A DNA stretch of 64,000 nucleotides, from contig RQOL01000536.1 in NCBI GenBank assembly GCA_013076295.1, positions 62,001 through 126,000 of the forward strand, in the 5' to 3' direction. Positions 22,001 to 29,400 of the stretch are shown piece after piece. Positions within the stretch are counted from its first letter, which is position 1. Each line of letters opens with the position of its first letter. The position numbers were made by a program, and so were the translations under genes. The DNA comes from Sanderia malayensis. Its lineage: Eukaryota; Cnidaria; Scyphozoa; Semaeostomeae; Pelagiidae. The notes below the pieces were generated by a model. That model saw nothing but the letters and a program-made list of their open reading frames with translations. It did not search any database and was not told where the DNA came from.

Positions 22001-24879
22001 CCTATCAGTTCAACTCAATAACAAAAACTGAAGAGACAGGTCTACCTCAACTCTGTAGTGAGTCTACCTTAGGGGTGCACGCGCAATGTAGTGGGTCTGC
22101 CTCATCTCTGTAAAGACAATGATGCGCTTTGCACAATTCAGTTGTTCGACTTTGAATAACATCCCTTTTCAACTAATTCATTTTTTGTTTCAGGTATCCG
22201 AATCTGCTTTTGCGACTTGCCTTGCAAGGTAAACCATTTTGTTTTATTCTTTCTTTTTTTATTTTATTTTCGAATGTTTTTTATTGCAAGAAAAGAAAAA
22301 TTCATTGGATAACTTTACGCCGAAAGCGTTTCTACCGGACTTTGTGTTGTACTTTGTACTGTAGACTCTAGCTGAGGGTGTAATATACAGGGGAATTATC
22401 TATTTAAAGATGGATGCTTCTTCTCAACACTCCCTGTCATTGATTTGTTAGGCACAATGGCTATTTGCAAGAATGCACTGGTTTCCGTGAGCCAACATTC
22501 CATTCTACTATACACGATCTCAAGCTATTGATACTGCGGTTTGCGCATGAGCGATCGTTCAGTGACGAGGCTGGAGGCGGAGGACGAATCAGCAACATGT
22601 ATCTCTTTCCATATATGGCCAACACTGCCTTATATGTACTTAACACGTGAGTAAATGTTTTTAAACTTCATTATGACGTGTTTTTGTTGAAAACAGAGAT
22701 TATAGTATGTTTTATTCTGGAGGCCTTCTTGGAAGGCTATTCCAGATACCACGACCACAGACTTAAGGCTCAAGCTGTATACCAGTAGTAGATCTACCAT
22801 ATGATCTTATTTATATCCTGCCTTTTTACCAGACAACTTTTGGAGTTTAGCACGAGACGGAGCTCTTGCGCATGTTATCTTACTCTTAATTGAGTGATTT
22901 CGTTTATATTATATCAACAATGTAGCTATCAATTTTATCTTTAGGACTCGCTTGCACCTAACAGAGGAGAAAGTAATGAAATCTTTTTTGGAAGCACCAG
23001 TTGAAAAATGGAGAGAATCAGCTTACGAAGTGGGCTTAAGTTTTATTGTCCTCTTCATTTATTGTTTTCAATTATACAAGACTTCCTTAATATTGTTTGA
23101 TGCTTTTGAATTTCAGGTGGATGGACCATTATTTGCCACAACATTGTCACTTTTCACCATGCCATTGACCCAGTGGAAAGAATCGCGTATTTTCTTTCTG
23201 CGAAGATTGATTGTTCTCGCTCATGGCCGCAGTTTATTTCCAAGCCCTTCAAAGAAGTAAGGCTTACTTTGTCTTATGATTTGACAAATTGCAAATACCC
23301 TTTTTACTAAAACCTTGTTTGTTTGTTCACAAACACAAAACACAAACAGTACAGTGTTTAGTTTCTTTCACTTGTTAAAGTACCCACAGTCCGGGTATTA
23401 CGGAAATGCTATGCTCAACGTTTTTCACTTTTTTTCTTTTATTTTTTCTTTACTTTCTTATTTTTCTTGCATGTTATGTTTTTGTGATTTTCATCTTGTT
23501 CGTATTATTTGCCTTTATAAACGATTTTGATGTCGGGAATATCTTGCGATTTATCTATACCTACTTTGTTGAAATTCGTTCAGTGGATATTCAACCTTTT
23601 TAAAATGTTCAATTTTTTCATAGATGGCCTGATGAAAACCCAATTAAAGAGTTTTCTATTTACAAGCCTATGCTATTGTTTTTTGAACTTATCAATCAGT
23701 TTCATTTCATATTCAAGGTAAGCAATATTCTCAACTGGAAGCATGAGTTGTTTATGGTGTATTTTAACGGATTTTAATACGCAAGATTTGAAGTGAAATC
23801 CTTGTTTATACTCCCATCATGTTATTGTCTACATTTCGCAAAGTTATTCTGTAGGATAGCTACTATGTATGACCGTGCATTGTTTTGTTTTGAATGAATT
23901 GCAACTTAGGGGAAACAGTTTTAGAAATTTGTACCAGTAGTGGAGGTAAGAAATATCCACGTAGGCCTATTTACTTTGTCGTTTTATTTCAGAACAAACT
24001 GCAACACGACGATGGTGAGTGGACACAGAGCATGTGCAAGTACTTGAGTAACAAAGACGAAATTGTACTGAAAGCAGTTGAAAAGGTGCCGTTTTATTAT
24101 ATGTTTTTGACGAAATTTTTGCTTAAATTTCTGTATTATCGTCTAATATGACTGGGATGGCCGAGTGGTTAGATCGCTCAACCCTTGTTCAAAGGGTTGT
24201 GGATGCGAGCCCACCTTCAGACCTTTCATATAAAGTGTGAGGAGAGAATCTGTCAGCTCTCTGTAATTCTAGGCAAAAAGGCAAAAATAATCACGAGGTG
24301 TGGTCACATCGAGAGGAAGGACCAGGGTCGTACTGCTTTGATTGGTCTAGCTATTCAGTGGGCCCTTTGTGCTTAGCACATAAACCAAAACCTTACGAAG
24401 ATAGTAAGCGTATTTGCCTATTAATCAATCAATATAATATGTTTTTTTTTGTTTAGCTTCTATCATTTTATGAGAAAGATCTGCTGCCTTGTGAATCCAT
24501 GGAGGAATTCTTTGACGTTGCAGGTACGTGCTTCGTAATTTACTTTTATTTTATATAAGCTATCAAATCGCCCTTTCATAGCTCCTGCTTTGCGAAATTG
24601 TTGTAGCTCTCTTCGAATAGCGGTTCTTTTTTATTAGGCCCCCCCAACAAATTAAAAGATATATATGATCCCAGGGAGCTATTTGAAGGATTTATAATGC
24701 GTTCATTTTGTTTTACGGTTTTACAAAACAATTTTTTGCTGTCAGTTGCTTTTCTATGCAAAAATGCTCAATATCAGTGTTTTGTCTACTTCCTTATAGG
24801 ACTACTTGCAGAAGTTGAAAGTCCAAGTGTTTTTGTGACAGAGAGCATCAAGATGGTACAAGATGCAGAGAAGAAGTAA
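140..24879 (+). CDS. UBR4: UBR4, C-terminal part of the giant N-degron E3 ubiquitin ligase (59 exons, 5' end outside window)
   Basis: UBR4 (p600, pushover/Calossin in flies) is a cytosolic E3 ligase of about 5,000 residues that recognises N-degrons and modifies misfolded and orphan proteins with a hemiRING module. The traced exons (listed in the segment entries) have GT..AG borders and matching phases, and sum to 5,982 bases: 1,993 codons plus a TAA at 24877. Landmarks agree with vertebrate UBR4 from memory: the zinc cluster with [18 protein letters not shown], the block [19 protein letters not shown], the hemi[14 protein letters not shown], and [10 protein letters not shown] before the terminal module. 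The UBR box lies in the missing N-terminal part. No frameshift or internal stop was found. One 5.7 kb intron (16448..22193) holds an antisense homeobox gene. The next gene downstream, on the same strand, is RNF213-like. Confidence 0.96.
4559..5170 (+). CDS. UBR4: UBR4 exons 12-15: beta-rich domain
   Basis: Exons: 4559-4687, 4802-4866, 4951-5011, 5099-5170. The segment contains [30 protein letters not shown] and [20 protein letters not shown]. The alternating hydrophobic pattern suggests a beta-sandwich or jelly-roll fold placed just before the zinc cluster, as in vertebrate UBR4. The fold is an inference; the family match is strong. The preceding intron (4086..4558) shows nothing I can name. 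Confidence 0.92.
5366..5835 (+). CDS. UBR4: UBR4 exons 16-17: cysteine-rich zinc-ribbon cluster
   Basis: Exons: 5366-5472 and 5697-5835 (residues about 456-537 of the visible protein). Four CxxC pairs can be read in order: CPRC, CGNC, CHKC and, after [17 protein letters not shown], followed by a CC pair in RPCCAVEP. This is among the best conserved parts of UBR4 and is read as a set of zinc ribbons. The spacing matches the vertebrate protein, as far as I recall it, with no insertion or lost cysteine. The exon joint falls within the codon for R in CHKCRAINY. Confidence 0.95.
6003..9343 (+). CDS. UBR4: UBR4 exons 18-26: helical region after the zinc cluster
   Basis: Exons: 6003-6128, 6526-6663, 6812-7111, 7233-7415, 7946-8030, 8145-8269, 8424-8711, 8854-8894, 9202-9343. 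Landmarks are [21 protein letters not shown], a low-complexity Ser/Pro stretch near [16 protein letters not shown] that probably forms a disordered loop, [14 protein letters not shown], and [10 protein letters not shown]. The Ser/Pro loop aligns with a variable insert of vertebrate UBR4. The introns here, including the 530-base one at 7416..7945, contain no second gene that I can see. Confidence 0.92.
9673..13589 (+). CDS. UBR4: UBR4 exons 27-41: conserved scaffold with [10 protein letters not shown] block
   Basis: Exons: 9673-9754, 9890-9986, 10252-10328, 10585-10639, 10746-10812, 11175-11328, 11559-11602, 11708-11788, 12050-12086, 12193-12246, 12336-12417, 12674-12758, 12866-12934, 13280-13399, 13521-13589. 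Recognisable blocks are [67 protein letters not shown] and [16 protein letters not shown]. All splice phases agree. An acidic loop ([16 protein letters not shown]) sits at exons 36-37, as in vertebrates. Confidence 0.93.
12537..12562. repeat. 12-bp palindromic hairpin (UBR4 intron 37)
   Basis: AAATAGATGCAT is followed after two bases by its reverse complement ATGCATCTATTT. A further GATGCATCTAT copy lies just upstream. Confidence 0.75.
13782..16447 (+). CDS. UBR4: UBR4 exons 42-51: charged helix and hemiRING
   Basis: Exons: 13782-13900, 14135-14207, 14329-14432, 14637-14748, 14927-15058, 15167-15256, 15408-15533, 15704-15775, 15890-15951, 16357-16447. Exon 47 encodes a Lys/Arg-rich helix ([18 protein letters not shown]). 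Exons 48-50 carry the hemi[21 protein letters not shown], then a linker, then [17 protein letters not shown], supplying the zinc ligands of the half-RING fold that activates E2 (known for UBR4). The 3' splice site of exon 45 is taken at 14637, because the nearby alternative near 14654 gives the wrong frame. Exon 51 ends in [20 protein letters not shown]. Confidence 0.95.
13991..14037 (+). repeat. Heptamer tandem repeat TTTGAAC (UBR4 intron 42)
   Basis: About six and a half exact copies of TTTGAAC lie between UBR4 exons 42 and 43. It is a short minisatellite. Confidence 0.9.
16678..16683 (-). terminator. Candidate poly(A) signal of the homeobox gene
   Basis: TTTATT on the plus strand reads AATAAA on the minus strand, 300 bases after the homeobox stop codon. 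It is the nearest canonical hexamer I found downstream. AT-rich DNA gives such hits by chance. Confidence 0.35.
16984..19718 (-). CDS. PRD-like homeobox transcription factor with eh1 motif (3 exons, nested in UBR4 intron)
   Basis: The coding exons on the minus strand are 19718-19628, 18141-17894 and 17466-16984. They total 822 bases, or 273 residues plus stop, with GT..AG borders and matching phases. The protein starts [24 protein letters not shown] fits the eh1 motif that recruits Groucho/TLE co-repressors. The homeodomain is residues 68-127, with L16, F20, Y25-P26, W48-F49-Q50-N51 and R53 all present. The intron between homeodomain residues 46 and 47 is a known hallmark of the PRD class, and [11 protein letters not shown] has Q50. 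No paired domain or OAR motif is visible. The C-terminal tail is rich in Cys, Gln and His. The orthology group is unclear; an eh1 plus PRD-like layout recalls Hesx/Anf or Prop-type genes, but the homeodomain is divergent. Confidence 0.87.
17425..18031 (-). other. Homeodomain-coding region, split at the 46/47 position
   Basis: The 60-residue homeodomain runs from [15 protein letters not shown] in exon 2 to [12 protein letters not shown] in exon 3. Helix 3 is cut by the 427-base intron 17467-17893 after K46. N51 and R53, which contact DNA, are intact. Position 50 is Gln, which favours TAATTG/TAATTA-type half sites as in many PRD-like and ANTP proteins. Arg5 in the N-terminal arm, which contacts the minor groove, is present. 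A short basic stretch (DGRKRSNR) follows and could help nuclear import. Confidence 0.9.
17661..17689. repeat. Perfect 12-bp hairpin in homeobox intron 2
   Basis: The arm AGTATTATCTGC (17661-17672) is followed by a five-base loop and by its exact reverse complement (17678-17689). It lies in the intron that splits the homeodomain. No function is assigned. Confidence 0.7.
19671..19691 (-). other. eh1-type Groucho/TLE-binding motif
   Basis: FSIEEIL at residues 10-16 of the homeobox protein fits the eh1 core FxIxxIL. In PRD-like and ANTP proteins this motif recruits Groucho/TLE and marks repressors. Its position close to the N-terminus is usual for Goosecoid- and Anf-like proteins. The functional role here is inferred. 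Confidence 0.75.
19769..19780 (-). promoter_or_regulatory. Possible TATA box of the homeobox gene
   Basis: On the minus strand the sequence reads CGCATATATACC, about 50-60 bases before the chosen ATG (19718). That would place transcription start near 19740 and leave a very short 5' untranslated region. The match is to a weak consensus in AT-rich DNA, so this is only a candidate. Confidence 0.3.
20333..20916. mobile_element. Non-autonomous DNA transposon (MITE), GGCCCCGTTTACACG terminus
   Basis: The 584-base element begins GGCCCCGTTTACACGGTACC and ends in its reverse complement; the terminal repeats extend over about 40 bases. It is flanked by TTA on both sides (20330-20332 and 20917-20919), a 3-bp target duplication of the kind made by PIF/Harbinger transposases (family assignment inferred). 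Inside are repeated palindromic units around CCGTACAAATATTTGTACGG. It encodes no transposase. Confidence 0.85.
21375..21523. repeat. Inverted repeat with GCCGTTCCGTAAACGGT arms
   Basis: The arm near 21375-21391 reads GCCGTTCCGTAAACGGT, and near 21507-21523 its reverse complement appears, about 115 bases apart. Outside the arms, CGACGACG and CATTTTGC tracts also occur on both sides in opposite orientation. This looks like a decayed inverted-repeat element, possibly nested. No coding capacity is seen. Confidence 0.55.
22194..24879 (+). CDS. UBR4: UBR4 exons 52-59: C-terminal catalytic module and stop
   Basis: Exons: 22194-22228, 22452-22646, 22945-23029, 23117-23256, 23624-23717, 23993-24085, 24457-24523, 24800-24879. 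The protein continues [18 protein letters not shown], then [16 protein letters not shown] with the GGGGRISN loop, [31 protein letters not shown] and [13 protein letters not shown], and ends MVQDAEKK. This is the conserved region that packs with the hemiRING in UBR4. The donor of exon 54 (GTGGGC) is weak but keeps phase. The final exon adds a few residues beyond where vertebrate UBR4 ends. Confidence 0.94.
24154..24440 (+). mobile_element. tRNA-derived SINE in UBR4 intron 57
   Basis: The 5' part looks like a tRNA of the Leu/Ser type: GGGATGGCCGAGTGGTTAG contains an A box (TGGCCGAGTGGT, 24158-24169), and GGATGCGAGCC (24201-24211) resembles a B box. No functional tRNA is proposed because the acceptor stem does not pair and the B box is off consensus. 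About 200 bases of tRNA-unrelated sequence follow, ending in an ATCAATCA-type tail. It lies in the 371-base intron 24086-24456. Confidence 0.65.
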
Positions 24880-25434
24880 CGTGACTACCATTGTGTTCTT
24901 ATCTGCTTATCCCTTATTACTTTCATATGAATTAAAGTACTTGTTACAGTTTGACTACTTCTACTTTTTGACATTTATTTGGCTTGATTCGTGTAGACTT
25001 ATCCTAGAAATTTATTCCAGTTCTATAGATATTGGCATATTATGATGTACCCCACTTACAGAGATGTTACATCTCTCTACCTGCCCACTTAATCAATGAA
25101 GTTATTGCACCTTCTCGATCTTAACATGTTTAATTGAAATTTCGCACCAGATAATGATGAATGTCGCTAGTCGCTATTCTCCATTCGCATTTGATATAAG
25201 CAGCCTTTATTTTTTGCTGTCCCTATTGTTGTTGTGAGTTTGTTTTATGTTGCTTTTGTAGTTTAGTTATGATTAAATCATTGCCAACTTGCAAGGTGAA
25301 CCACAAGCACTGTTTGACTGTTTATTTGTGTCAAATAGCTCATCTCGTTTTCATGCAGTTCCTCGCTTTCAAACACTGTTTTACGTCATGGGCCCATCTT
25401 TTGCTGGAAGATGGGCGAATGTCAGCTTCGTTTC

Positions 25435-25440
25435 AATAAA
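25435..25440 (+). terminator. Candidate poly(A) signal of UBR4
   Basis: This AATAAA lies 556 bases after the UBR4 stop. A second one at 25884-25889 is possible. Neither is confirmed by a downstream GT-rich element that I would rely on. Confidence 0.4.
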
Positions 25441-25593
25441 ATACCTCGTTTAAAGATCCAAATCTCACCCTGTTTACGCTTGAGTAAAAAAAGCGACACT
25501 CTCATGTAAGCATGTACGGTTGCTTAATCTTTACTCGATCTTTCAAGAACCGATCCGAACACGTTTATACCTAATTTTTGCTATTTTTCAATA

Positions 25594-25703
25594 CCGTATT
25601 TACTTGAGTGGGCGCCGCCCTGTAAGAGCACCGTCCCCGAATAAGCGCCGCATCAAAAGTACTGGGAATTAAATGAGCGCCGCGGCGCTTATTTGAGTAA
25701 AGG
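25594..25703. mobile_element. Small MITE with AATAAGCGCC motifs, flanked by TA
   Basis: The left end reads CCGTATTTACTTGAGTGGGC; the right end is a partial reverse complement, GCTTATTTGAGTAAAGG. TA dinucleotides flank both ends. The GCGCCGC-rich core resembles the larger element at 32367-33083 and the smaller one at 35514-35635. It sits in the UBR4-RNF213 interval. Confidence 0.55.
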
Positions 25704-26009
25704 TATGCCTATAAAGTTTTATTGAGGGTGAGTCATTAAATCACTCTGCCACGCAAATTTCTGCTATTGCTATTCAGGAAAGTCTTGGAAGTTTGATCTT
25801 CGAACTTTTGACAAATATTGTTATTTGTATTGTAAATTTCGACTCGTTTATTGTATTATGATTTATATTCATTGAGAGGTTGAAATAAACAATTTGAGCA
25901 TTCTGCAATGGTAAAGTTGAACTGAATTAATGATTGACGTGTGACTGAAGTTTCTAAAAATAGAATAAATTCTTAGAATCTCGCGGATCACAATGCATTC
26001 TCCGTTTGA

Positions 26010-26014
26010 CCAAT
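26010..26014 (+). promoter_or_regulatory. CCAAT box candidate upstream of the RNF213-like gene
   Basis: GACCAATAAG lies 310 bases before the start codon, close to a TCTCGCGG stretch that resembles the TCTCGCGA promoter element of animals. Both are short matches and only suggest a promoter here. Confidence 0.25.
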
Positions 26015-26320
26015 AAGAATTACTTTCCTTATGGTCTCAGAAACACGCGAGTTGAGTTTAGTTGAGTTGAGTTGAGTGGCGAGGACTTGGCCTTTCATTT
26101 CTCAGTCAGACTCTGTCAAGCCAGACAGGGCACGGTGAAGCCAGATTTGTATTGATTTGCGTACGTTGAATCAAAGTTAAGCGCAGGATATTGGAAGCGT
26201 GAAGGAAATTCGTTTTTAAGAGCTGATTTATATTAAATTGATAAGTAAATTGGTTTCTGTATCTGCGGATAAGACAATTTCAGGAGCTGCACTGCACTGG
26301 GTCTGACCGGAATGTGAGCA

Positions 26321-26438
26321 ATGCTCAAGATGGAGTCATCACAGGCCCACTGCGAAAAATGTAACACGCGTGTCGACCTTGAAGCGGCAAAATTTTGTCA
26401 CTATTGTGGATCTCCGTTGCAAAAGCAAGATGTTTCTC
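26321..26438 (+). CDS. RNF213: RNF213 exon 1: N-terminal zinc ribbon
   Basis: The first coding exon encodes 39 residues including HCEKCNTRVD and KFCHYCGSPL, two CxxC knuckles that form a single zinc ribbon. Vertebrate RNF213 starts in the same way with a CxxC..CxxC ribbon. A TTTCAG just upstream (26276-26281) could be a splice acceptor for a non-coding first exon, which I cannot confirm. Confidence 0.85.
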
Positions 26439-29400
26439 GTAAGAATTAAATCCTTTATATATGTATTATTTAATGTTTCTTATATGATACCATAAAGCAT
26501 TTTGTTAACAGGAAAATTCCCCCCAGCAGACCCAGATCCATCGTGAAATCTTCGTCCAGTTTCAAACTGCTAGATAGAGGGACTTTCCCTTTTCTTCCAT
26601 CTTGGTACACCCTTGGCAAATTGCCAAAGATATTTTCGTCCCTTTTACAAATAACAAAGTTTCTTTTATTTAAAGTGTATTCTCAGAAAAGTATTGCTTT
26701 CTCGGAATTCCTTCTGCGGTTTGACGCAGCCAGGGCAAACGAAACGAGAACAATTTTGATATTAGACGAATCCACATGTAATGTACTTGAATTCCTGGAT
26801 ATTACTTTATATTCCTGGAGATCAGTTTCAGTTTTTTGCAATATTTTTAACAATGATCAAATGCAAAGTCTGTGATGGTCAATTTTATCAATCAGAATCC
26901 TTCTAATCGCGCAGAGAACTCTTTATGTAACTTTTAAGAATGCACACACTGCCACATTGGCATCACATTCCATACGGGTATATGCTTTGGAAAAAATTGA
27001 AACAAATGTGATCGGAATGTGACAGTGTGTGTACATGTTTATTCAATTGCATTAATCAGTGAACTAATTTTTAAAGGACAAGCTGGGGGAAGATTATGTT
27101 TGCCAGAGGTGCCATCTTCTAAAACTGAAAAGCAAGATTGTGCCATTTTGAATAAACCAGGAGAAGTTGATAAGATTGAGCATGATAGCCAAAGAGTTGT
27201 GCCTTCTCAGATAAATCCAATAAAAGAGACGCACAACCAGTTGTCTTCAAGTGCTGAAAAGGATGAGGTGGCCAATGTTATTCAAAAAGATGATTTTAAT
27301 GATTTGAATCAAGAACGTAGACAGCCTTCAGCAGTTCACCCTGAAGGAATGGGAAAATTGGAGGCAAGTGCTGGAGATAGGGAGGAAAGTGAAACTGTTA
27401 CTAAAGTTCAGGAAAACCCTTTCATGGCCGAAGCACAGAATCAAAGGGAAGCAAGGGGTCATTCTAGTGCGGGGAATAATGTGAACGTGAAAAAACAGAG
27501 CTGCCTTCAATCTACAAGAATGGCAAATATGAATTCAGAACATGAAAATAAAATAGAAACGGAAAAGAAAAAGGAAGATGATACAAAGTATGAAGCAAAG
27601 AAAAGCAATGTGGAGAATAATCTTAATAAACGAAAGTTAGTTAGTCATGATGACACTTCTGACATGGAAAAACAACTTCGGGAGGAATTAATTAGGGAAA
27701 GTCAGAAACAAATGAATGGTACGCAAAGATTGTTTGACTTAATACTTATTTGTCTATTTTAATTATTATCTTTTTATTTTGCATCATCTGTAGTCGATTT
27801 ATGCATGGCTTTAATCAAGGTTAAGATTCCTTGCATTATATTTGTGTTTAGGTAATCTAAAAGGAGGATTTGAGCAAGCTACCCCTGAACCAGGAAAAAG
27901 AAAAAAAGTTGCAACCCAAAAAGAACAAATAGAGCTGGAATTGGCAGTTGGTGACAAAATTTCAGATGTTGCACATGTTGATGCCCCCAAAGACAATCAG
28001 AAATACATGGGGAAGAAAAGCTGCGGTAACAATGAAAATAATTCTGGTGAGAAGCCGACCTTGTTAAGTATGCTCAAAGGTTGTGAGAATAATGCAGTTG
28101 CAATTGATGAAACAGATGGCAAAGAGAATGATCAAGATAGTGGTGACACATTTTTGCCCTCAGCCAAAGATCAGGCAATTTCATGCAGCAAAACTCCTAT
28201 AGAGCCTGATGAAAAAGAGAATGACAGTGATGATGTGTCCTCCACTACTTCAGCTGGAGATGAACCAGTTAGTAGCAACACTAGAGGCTCCAAGAATAAG
28301 AAAACACGCATTAGTAAAAACAAGGTAACTTGCTTGTTTATGTTACATTTTTTGTCATTTCACTGGAACCTTCTTGATTTCCAAGCAACATGTGAAAAAT
28401 GTTGAATACTTCACTATAAAGTAAAGCTGTTTGTTAGAATAGGCAAGGATAAAGAATTGGCAATTTTAATTGGCAATTTGAAATCCCAAAAACTATTTTT
28501 GGTCACGTGATAAAATCACAAGCTTTCAAACGTTTTTCGACCAGTACTCAATGTGTCTCAGCAATGTTCTAATTCCAGTCAGTACAAAAACCTTCTCAAT
28601 GCTTTCTTAGCAACAACTGGAAATTTTTTGGGTCAAACATGCTAATTTGTGACGTTAAAACAAGGGTCAAACTGAGCGTCTTATCATTGTTTTACTTTAT
28701 TACAACTGACGAATAAGCGTGACTAGAGAACAATAGACATGTAGCAAAGGCCAACAAACCTCTTCCGTGACAACGAAATCTTTCGAGCTCTAGAAAAGTG
28801 ATGTTTTTATTCAGGCTTGCTGCTGTCAATTGTTTTTCAAAACAGGATCAAACAAAATAAGGCAAGGCAATATTTTTCTCGTTGGTCTGATTTTTTATTT
28901 TGCCTTATAGCAGAGATATGATATTTCAATCGGAACCACAATTGAAATTGTTTTTTAAGTGGTGATTAAGAAACCCTAATAAATACTCAAAGTTCTACAT
29001 TTATTCACTTTTAACTTTCTATATTTGTTTAGAGAGAATATGAAAAGAAGCATGAAAGGAAAAGAAGAAAAGTAGAAAATGAGAAACAAGCAAAGTCTGG
29101 TGGAAATAACTTGGTTGGTATTTCTTTCTGTAATTTATTATCTCATTAAATTATTATGTCCACACCTTGATGCCAGGAACAAAGTAGGATCAGAATTTTT
29201 TGTTGCTCAGTGAACTAGAACATTTTTTAATTTGAGATATGTTTTTATTCTAGGAGAAAGAAGCTTCAGATAAAGCTGCTAACCAATATTTCAAGGAAAG
29301 CAGTTGCACACCAACTCAGCCAGAAATGGAACGGAAAGAGGAAGAGAAAATGGATGTTATTGATCACCCATTAAAAGAGAAAAGCTATGCAGCTGCTACA

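Larger units (their letters stand above)
16448..22193 (+). other. UBR4 host intron (5.7 kb) enclosing an antisense gene
   Basis: This is by far the longest UBR4 intron seen here; most are 100-600 bases. It begins at a GT after GPK and ends in a TTTTTTGTTTCAG acceptor before VSESAFATC. It holds the homeobox gene on the minus strand (16984-19718), a 584-base inverted-repeat element (20333-20916) and an inverted repeat at 21375-21523. The rest (16448-16980, 19790-20330, 20920-21370, 21530-22190) shows no gene or element that I recognise. Confidence 0.9.
24880..26320. other. Intergenic region between UBR4 and the RNF213-like gene
   Basis: These 1.4 kb hold the UBR4 3' untranslated region and the presumed RNF213 promoter and 5' leader. 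An AATAAA at 25435-25440 is the first canonical poly(A) hexamer after the UBR4 stop, and another lies at 25884-25889. A small inverted-repeat element occupies 25594-25703. A CCAAT motif is at 26010-26014 and a pentamer GTTGA repeat near 26051-26077. I see no third coding gene. Confidence 0.7.

Noticed and set aside
24154..24240. Functional tRNA gene
   Set aside because: The acceptor stem does not pair and the B box is off consensus; a SINE fits better.
26543..26875. Open 110-codon stretch on the plus strand between RNF213 exons 1 and 2
   Set aside because: It has no similarity I recognise and does not fit the splice phases; it looks like an intronic open stretch.
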